This document shows, in pieces, positions 53,880 through 59,254 of a DNA stretch of 59,254 nt (positions are counted from its first letter, which is position 1; each line of letters begins with the position of its first letter). The translations under genes and the position numbers were made by a program. This stretch comes from DATATB01 sp036268995 (GTDB lineage Bacteria; Planctomycetota; Planctomycetia; Pirellulales; PNKZ01), in NCBI GenBank assembly GCA_036268995.1, contig DATATB010000146.1:1-59254 (forward strand), read 5' to 3'. The notes under the pieces were generated by a model that was not told where the DNA came from, did not search any database, and worked only from the letters and a program-made list of their open reading frames with translations.

Positions 53880-54701
53880 TTAGCCGCCGAAGAATGTTCT
53901 AAAGGTGTCGATCGTTTGCCGGGCGGCTTGCAGGCTGTCGGGCCAGGCAAACGCTTCGGCCGATAAATATCCGTCGTAGCCGGTCTCGCGCAGTGCGGCC
54001 GCGATGGGGGCATAGTCCATATGGCCATAGCCGGCCGGGCGGCGGTTGCTGTCGACGAAATGCACGTGGCCGATATAGCCGGCCCCGGCCACCAGCGCCG
54101 CGGCCAGATCGGCCTCCTCGATGTTCATGTGGAACAAGTCCGCCAGCAAGACGACGTTGGCGCCGGCCAGCGACTTGAGCAGGCTCACACCGTCGGCCAC
54201 GGTGTTCACCAGGTTTGTTTCGTAGCGGTTGAGCGGCTCGTAAATCAGCGGCACGTTGTATTGCCTGGCATGCTCGCCCAACTCGCCGAGCGCCGACTTT
54301 AAATGCCCCAGCGCCATGTCTCGATCGACGCCGTCGCCCCAGCGGCCTTGCATCGAACCGATGATCGCCGAAGCGCCCAGCGGGCCGGCCACGTCGATGA
54401 TGCCGCGGACGTAGCGCCGGGCCCGATCGCGCTCGCCCGGCTCGGGACCGGTGAGACGCAAATGATTCAACACCCAGCCCGCTCCGGTGCCGACGGCCGC
54501 CAGCTTGAGTTCATGGTCGGCGAGCAGTTTCCGCACGGCTTCGACGTCGATGGCCGAGGGCGAAGGTGGAAAAATCTCGATGGCGTCGAAGCCCAACTCC
54601 CGGGCTTGCCGGCAGGCGGCCGGCAGATCGTCCCAAAAGACGAATGGCCCGCCCCGAGCCGCCTCGACCAGGCTGACCGTGACACACGAACGGATACTCA
54701 T
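53880..54701 (-). CDS. sugar phosphate isomerase/epimerase-like TIM-barrel protein
   Basis: The 273-residue TIM-barrel protein has the xylose-isomerase-like features QARELGFDAIEIFPP, LIYEPLNRYE, ADLFHMNIEEAD, GHVHFVDSNRRPAG and YLSAEAF, with metal-binding Glu and His residues. Enzymes of this family isomerise or epimerise sugars, including hydroxypyruvate and inositol pathway members. It adjoins the mutarotase and is separated from the UxaE-like gene by an inverted repeat. Substrate unknown. Confidence 0.85.
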   Translation of the reverse strand: MSIRSCVTVSLVEAARGGPFVFWDDLPAACRQARELGFDAIEIFPPSPSAIDVEAVRKLLADHELKLAAVGTGAGWVLNHLRLTGPEPGERDRARRYVRGIIDVAGPLGASAIIGSMQGRWGDGVDRDMALGHLKSALGELGEHARQYNVPLIYEPLNRYETNLVNTVADGVSLLKSLAGANVVLLADLFHMNIEEADLAAALVAGAGYIGHVHFVDSNRRPAGYGHMDYAPIAAALRETGYDGYLSAEAFAWPDSLQAARQTIDTFRTFFGG

Positions 54702-54763
54702 GGCAGCTACCGCGGAGTTAGGTTCTTCGAGGACGTCCGCTAGGCAGAACGAGGAAACGAGTT

Positions 54764-54830
54764 GAACAGAAGGGCGCGAAGAGCGCTAAGGTCTTTGCTT
54801 CTTCTTCGCGCTCTTTGCGGTCTTCTGTTC
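54764..54830. repeat. imperfect 23-bp inverted repeat
   Basis: GAACAGAAGGGCGCGAAGAG followed by CGC (54764-54786) pairs with 54808-54830 with three mismatches, within a 143-base gap. It contains GCGAAGAG/CTCTTTGCG dyads. It may end the UxaE-like transcript or separate its expression from the isomerase. Confidence 0.65.
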
Positions 54831-54844
54831 CAGGCCTTCGCCTT

Positions 54845-56122
54845 TCATTTTTGCGGTCGTGATGTTTTGCCTTCGATGAACAGCGGCTTGAGATGCCGCT
54901 CGTACAGGTTTTCGGTGACGTTTTTGGCAATGGTCTCGCGGCAGGCTTCGAGCATGTCGAGATAGCGCTCGCCGAGCTGCGCGGCGATTTTGTAGCCGAC
55001 GTGAATCAATTGACGCAGATCAGCATTGAACAGCGGCGAGCGCGGATCGTGCCGCAACGCGCCGACGAACCGCTCCGACGACCAGCCCTGCACTTCGTCG
55101 GCCGAAGGGAGCCGGCGCGGATCGATATCGATGACGGCCGCGTAAGGGGCGCACAGCGCCTCGCGCTTGCTCAAGGCTTGGGCATAAATCTGCTTGGCCA
55201 ATGCCAACCCCTCGCCATCCGATTCGGCCAGGCCGATGACTTCTTCCAGCCACGTGGTGCCGGCGGTCTTGATATGCAACCCGGCGCCCGTCCGCGCCAG
55301 CGCCCGGCGGATCGGGGCATAGATCGAAAACTTGTCGCTCCCGGAATGCACGCTGAGCTTGAGATTGGCCGGCAGCCCGAACTTGCCGATGGCCAGCGCG
55401 ATCACGGCCAGGTCGTCCTGGAACTCTTGCTCGAACTTCTCGAGATCGCCGACGTAATCGACGCCCTTGTTGAATCGTCCCGTGAATTTCGGAGCGATCG
55501 TCTGCAGCGGGATTTGTTCGTCGGCCAACGCAGCGAGGATTACCAGCAGCTCGGGCGGAGTTTGTGGGCTGTCGGTTTCGTCCATCGAAACTTCGGTGAT
55601 GAACTGGCCGGCGCCTTTGGCCTGGGCAATGTGCCGGTAAATGGCCCCGGCGTCTTGCACGGCCCGCAGATACTTGGCGGCGATTCGCTCGATCTCGGCC
55701 CGCGAGATTTCCAACGGCTGGCCGATGCCGGGGATCGTCAGCCGGCCGGCCAGGTCGGCGTGGCGATCGACAAAGGCCCGCACGGCCGCCGCGTCGGCGG
55801 GCTGGCCGATCGCATCGGCCACGTCGATGGTATAGAAATCGGACGAAGCGATAAAACCGTCGACGGTTTCCAAGCGGATATGGTCGGCATCGACGTGGTA
55901 GGGCCGCTTCCAGCCCAGCGCCCGCACCGCCGCGTCGGCCGCATGCCGCACGCTGTCGGGCTGCGAGCCGACGGTCGTGTGTTCGCGATGCGATTTGTTC
56001 CAGACCGGGGCGACTTCGGCCCCTTGCTCGGCGGCCAGGATGCAGGCCCGCAATTGGGCCTCGGCCTGGTGGGCGAAACGATCGCCCATGCCGAAGGAGT
56101 ATTTTTCAAGAACCAGGGCCAT
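54845..56122 (-). CDS. tagaturonate/fructuronate epimerase-like (UxaE family)
   Basis: The 425-residue protein matches the UxaE pattern: HVDADHIRLE, an internal VSMDETDSPQTPPELLV, FTGRFNKGVDYVGDLEKFEQEF, LKLSVHSGSDKFSIYAPI and DLRQLIHVGYK. In Thermotoga, UxaE epimerises D-tagaturonate to D-fructuronate in uronate degradation. It is 15 bases downstream of the Zn alcohol dehydrogenase. The combination suggests a sugar-acid catabolic operon, although the full pathway is not in the window. Confidence 0.75.
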   Translation of the reverse strand: MALVLEKYSFGMGDRFAHQAEAQLRACILAAEQGAEVAPVWNKSHREHTTVGSQPDSVRHAADAAVRALGWKRPYHVDADHIRLETVDGFIASSDFYTIDVADAIGQPADAAAVRAFVDRHADLAGRLTIPGIGQPLEISRAEIERIAAKYLRAVQDAGAIYRHIAQAKGAGQFITEVSMDETDSPQTPPELLVILAALADEQIPLQTIAPKFTGRFNKGVDYVGDLEKFEQEFQDDLAVIALAIGKFGLPANLKLSVHSGSDKFSIYAPIRRALARTGAGLHIKTAGTTWLEEVIGLAESDGEGLALAKQIYAQALSKREALCAPYAAVIDIDPRRLPSADEVQGWSSERFVGALRHDPRSPLFNADLRQLIHVGYKIAAQLGERYLDMLEACRETIAKNVTENLYERHLKPLFIEGKTSRPQK

Positions 56123-56137
56123 GGCGCACGTACCTCG

Positions 56138-57163
56138 TCAGTCGATTTCGACCATCGCTTTGATGACGCCCGTTTCGGGGCGCGTGTAGGCAGGAAAATT
56201 GCCGATCAGCTCGTCGAACCGCGAGCGATGCGTGATCCACGGGCCCGTATCGAGCCGTTGGTCTTCGATCAGCTTGATAATGCGGTCGAAATCTTCCGGC
56301 AGCGCATTGCGCGAGGCGTAGAGCGTCAGCTCGCGGCGGTGCATCAGCGGATGCGGAAAGGTGACGTTCTCGGTCGTGATGCCGACAAACACCAGCCGGC
56401 CCGTATGAGACACGTAATTCAGCGCGTGCGACATGCTCTTGGAGCTGCCGGTGGCATCGATCACGACGGTGGGCAAGGCCCCGTCGGTGAGCGCTTCGAG
56501 CTCGCCCAACTCCGAGCCGTCGCCTTTGAACTGCACCGTGTGCTCGACGCCCATCTTTTGGCGGCAGAACTCCAGCCGCTGGGCATTCATGTCCAGCACG
56601 ATCGTCCGCGCCCCGCTGAGCTTGACGAACTCGAGCGTGGCCAGGCCGATCGGGCCGGCCCCGATCACCAGCACGTTGTCGCCCCCCTTGGCGCCCGAGC
56701 GCGCCACCGCGTGGCAGCCGATTGCCAAGGTCTCGACCAGTGCCAACTGATCGAGGGTGAGTTTGGCCGAGGGGTGCAGCTTGCGGGCCGGCACGATGAA
56801 CTGCGGACGCAGGCCGCCGTCGGTGTGGACGCCGAGCACTTGCAGTTTCTCGCAGCAATTGCCGCCGCCATGCCGGCAGGCAAAGCACTGCTGGCAATTC
56901 ATGTACGGCTCGACCGAGCAGCGATCGCCCGGCTTGAGATGCGTGACACCGGGGCCCAGCTCCAGCACTTCGACGCCCAGCTCATGGCCGGGAATCCGTG
57001 GGTAGCTGTAGAACGGCATTTTGCCCAGGTAGCCGCTGATATCGGTGCCGCAAATGCCCACCCGATGCACGCGCACCAGGACTTCGCCGGCGGCCGGGCG
57101 TGCCGGCTCGGACACCTCGACGCGCTCGAACTTGCCCGGTTTTTCCAGCAGAATCGCCTTCAT
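56138..57163 (-). CDS. zinc-dependent alcohol dehydrogenase (sorbitol/threonine type)
   Basis: The 341-residue protein has the catalytic zinc set CGTD (Cys38) and PGHE (His60, Glu61), and the structural Cys cluster (90, 93, 96, 104) of the MDR family. The NAD-binding VLVIGAGPIGLATLEFV segment follows. The second ATG (57163) was preferred because GAGG lies nine bases upstream; the first (57169) is too close. It likely oxidises a secondary hydroxyl of a sugar alcohol or sugar acid, upstream of the UxaE-like enzyme. Confidence 0.88.
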   Translation of the reverse strand: MKAILLEKPGKFERVEVSEPARPAAGEVLVRVHRVGICGTDISGYLGKMPFYSYPRIPGHELGVEVLELGPGVTHLKPGDRCSVEPYMNCQQCFACRHGGGNCCEKLQVLGVHTDGGLRPQFIVPARKLHPSAKLTLDQLALVETLAIGCHAVARSGAKGGDNVLVIGAGPIGLATLEFVKLSGARTIVLDMNAQRLEFCRQKMGVEHTVQFKGDGSELGELEALTDGALPTVVIDATGSSKSMSHALNYVSHTGRLVFVGITTENVTFPHPLMHRRELTLYASRNALPEDFDRIIKLIEDQRLDTGPWITHRSRFDELIGNFPAYTRPETGVIKAMVEID

Positions 57164-57169
57164 TCGCAT

Positions 57170-57744
57170 GATCCTCAGCAGCCATTTGTCCCTTGATGAC
57201 CCGTGTCCATCGACGGCCAGTGCCCATCGGCGGCGGGGATCGATCCGGTCGCGGGGCGCGATTCGCAGCGGTGCGCGATCAGCGGCCCGAGTCCAACCGG
57301 ACGGACCAGAAATGCGGTTTTAACCTGTTTCGCAGTAACACGAAAGGGCCTGCCGCGGCACTTGGAGCGTCACGGTTCGGCGGCAAGGAGAGGTGTCTGT
57401 AGCACACTTGTGCCGCTTCAAGTGATGCACCTTGATTTGGAATTTGCGCGCGCCGCGATGCACTCAGCCCGTTAATATTTATGCGATTTGCGTGCAAGCA
57501 CCCGCCGCTAAGCCGGCTGCGGCATCCGCTAGGCCGACGAGCAGCGACAAAATGTCGCAGACCCCCGAAATTACGGCTTAAAACTAAAAAACTTTTGCTT
57601 TCCGCCTTTGCGCGGCTGAATTAGAGTGAAGAAGGGTAGTAGTCTTTTTTCTTGCCAAACCGGGCGCATTCCGGCTTTCTACCACATTTCTAGCGCTCGA
57701 CTCATCGATTCCTTTCAGTCAGTTGGGAGTTACGTCCAGTGGTC
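57170..57744. other. long upstream region of the surface protein
   Basis: This 575-base gap has an AT-rich core (57571-57600, including AAAACTAAAAAACTTTTGCT) and T-rich tracts (57641-57655). It should hold promoters for the divergent dehydrogenase operon and the surface protein. No firm -35/-10 pair was identified. No gene, repeat or RNA was recognised in it. Confidence 0.45.
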
Positions 57745-59254
57745 ATGATTCGCCGCCGTTTGAAGCGTGAACGTAATGATCGCAAAGACCTTTTGGGAAA
57801 GCACTTGAAGGGCTATGGCCCGCGCCGTTTGCTGTTCGAATCGCTTGAAACGCGAAACATGCTGTCGGTGACCATCGATCCGACCGGCCTGCTCACCAGC
57901 CAAACGAGCAATACCTGGACCAGCCCCGACGGCAAATATCTCTATCTGCCGCTCAACTCGACCGACACCGACAGCGGCGCCACGGTCAGCTACAACGTCA
58001 GCAGCAGCGATTCCACGCTGACCCCCGTCGTCATGCAGAACGTCGTCGGAGGCACGGGCGTTGAATCGCTGGATTTCAACATCAGCGGGACCGACGGAAG
58101 CGGGAACCCGTTCACGGGCGACATTGTCATTCAATTGTTCGGCACGCTGACGCCCAACACCGTGGCCCATATCGAAGACCTGGTGAACCAGAGCCCCGAC
58201 TTCTACGACGGTCTGGATTTCTTCCGCGTCCTCGACAACTTCATTGCCCAAACCGGTTCGACCAGCAACAACGGCCAGGGTGGCAGCACCCTGGGGGCGA
58301 TCTTCGACGAATACACTCCGGAGTTGACTTTCAACAGCCCCGGCCTGGTGGCCATGGCCGACAGTGGCCACAACACTGACGATTCGCAGATCTTCATCAC
58401 GGACACGGATCTGGGCACGACCTACGAGTCGATGGGCGACTACCAATACACGATCTTCGGCCAGGTGACCAGCGGCTTCGATATCCTGCAAGACATGATG
58501 GGCACAGCGGTCCAGGATAATTCCAGCACCCCGCCGGAACAAAGCCAGCCGACGCATCCGATCACGATCAACAGCGCCACGCTGCTCCAGGACAACGTGA
58601 ACGCGGTCATGCAGGTTTTCATTCCGGCCGGCTACACCGGTTCGTCGGCGATCACCGTCACCGCCACCGACAGCAATTCAGATAGCGACAGCACGACGTT
58701 TAATATCCAAGGGGCAGCCGATACACTCCCCAACACAACCACCCCGCTCCACGACGCGCCATTCTTCACGACGCCATTCGGCCAATCGGCCCCCTTCACG
58801 ATCAGTCCGTCAGCCCCGACGACCCCGATTCTCGCCGCGCAGGAAAACACGAGCGTCACCTTTATGGTGCCGGTGACCGACACCAACGGCAACTCGGCGG
58901 ACCCGACCGTGACACTCCTGGAACTGCCGTCCGGCGGGACGCAGTATGAAGCGGCGACGGACGCGACCATCACCCAGAGCTATTCGGCCAACACCAGCAC
59001 CACCGGCATCATGACGGTGACGATCACGCCCAAGGCGGGCTTCAGCGGCACGGCGAACATGTTGTTGGAAGTCACCGACAGTGCGCAGAACACCTCCGGC
59101 GGCCCCGATTCAGAGGCGTTCACGCTCAATGTCGCGGACGACCCGGTGGTGAAAAACAATGTGGCGCTGACCACGGCGGCCGGCGATACTTCGACCATCA
59201 CCACGTCGCTGTTGCAGACTACCGATCCAAACTACAGCGCCTCGCAGTTGACCT
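57745..59254 (+). CDS. surface protein with cyclophilin domain, partial (continues beyond the window)
   Basis: The frame is open from the ATG at 57745 to the window edge (503 complete codons; a GTG two codons upstream at 57739 is possible). The N-terminus is basic, then RRLLFESLETRNMLSVTI, a LEPRxLL-like planctomycete surface signal. Residues about 125-252 match a cyclophilin-type peptidyl-prolyl isomerase: GDIVIQLFGTLTPNTV, FFRVLDNF with the catalytic Arg161, and SGHNTDDSQIFIT. Beyond it are Ser/Thr/Asp-rich beta repeats resembling Ig/cadherin-like domains. It is probably exported and part of a long surface protein. Confidence 0.85.
   Translation, partial: MIRRRLKRERNDRKDLLGKHLKGYGPRRLLFESLETRNMLSVTIDPTGLLTSQTSNTWTSPDGKYLYLPLNSTDTDSGATVSYNVSSSDSTLTPVVMQNVVGGTGVESLDFNISGTDGSGNPFTGDIVIQLFGTLTPNTVAHIEDLVNQSPDFYDGLDFFRVLDNFIAQTGSTSNNGQGGSTLGAIFDEYTPELTFNSPGLVAMADSGHNTDDSQIFITDTDLGTTYESMGDYQYTIFGQVTSGFDILQDMMGTAVQDNSSTPPEQSQPTHPITINSATLLQDNVNAVMQVFIPAGYTGSSAITVTATDSNSDSDSTTFNIQGAADTLPNTTTPLHDAPFFTTPFGQSAPFTISPSAPTTPILAAQENTSVTFMVPVTDTNGNSADPTVTLLELPSGGTQYEAATDATITQSYSANTSTTGIMTVTITPKAGFSGTANMLLEVTDSAQNTSGGPDSEAFTLNVADDPVVKNNVALTTAAGDTSTITTSLLQTTDPNYSASQLT

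Noticed and set aside
54893..57196. 767-codon plus-strand frame opposite the UxaE-like and dehydrogenase genes
   Set aside because: It crosses two well-supported minus-strand genes and has the Arg/Gly/His-rich composition of a shadow frame.

Overview
The window reads as a chromosomal segment of a high-GC planctomycete, most likely near the Pirellulales. Family-level signs are a secreted operon of a PPC-domain protein, a DUF1549/DUF1553 protein with a CXXCH motif and a WD40 protein with a planctomycete-type cytochrome c domain. The right edge carries a giant surface protein whose N-terminal signal resembles the planctomycete LEPRxLL motif. No rRNA, tRNA or CRISPR array was recognised.

Layout. 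1-8.7 kb: partial alpha/beta hydrolase, beta-CASP metallohydrolase plus LOG-family protein, a lone nucleotidyltransferase-like protein, a GH71/99-like secreted hydrolase, an HtrA-like protease and an aldehyde dehydrogenase of the 2,5-dioxovalerate type. 9.1-12 kb: polysaccharide flippase convergent with a polysaccharide export (SLBB) protein. 12.2-18.5 kb: the planctomycete cytochrome operon. 18.5-21.7 kb: a lower-GC, gene-poor island holding a two-gene AAA ATPase plus DUF3226 (TOPRIM-like) cassette, the best candidate for a defence system. 21.7-25 kb: pteridine-reductase-like SDR, prepilin peptidase homologue and tilS. 26-30.3 kb: rny and ymdB, a DUF2752 protein, a lipoprotein and a small membrane protein. 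30.4-32.6 kb: OmpR-type two-component pair. 32.6-36.6 kb: HIT, Trm112, small proteins and an iron alcohol dehydrogenase. 36.7-40.6 kb: an operon with two ABC-2 ATPase/permease pairs. 40.9-43.4 kb: murJ, ferredoxin and P-II. 43.5-48.3 kb: solitary MT-A70 methyltransferase, esterase and an 881-residue secreted protein, interspersed with copies of one inverted repeat. 48.4-57.2 kb: tandem-repeat secreted protein, lactate permease, stress membrane protein, aldo/keto reductase, a HEPN-like two-gene cassette and a sugar/sugar-acid cluster (Zn alcohol dehydrogenase, UxaE-like epimerase, TIM-barrel isomerase, RbsD/FucU mutarotase). 57.7 kb to the end: start of a cyclophilin-bearing surface protein.

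Intergenic spaces hold several families of dispersed palindromes: a GTAGGT-ended twin-hairpin element, an ACCACGGATTTCACGGAT inverted repeat, a CCCACGGAC hairpin and others. Most lie at gene ends, where they may act as terminators or mRNA-end structures. All functions are inferred from sequence reading alone; no database search was possible.
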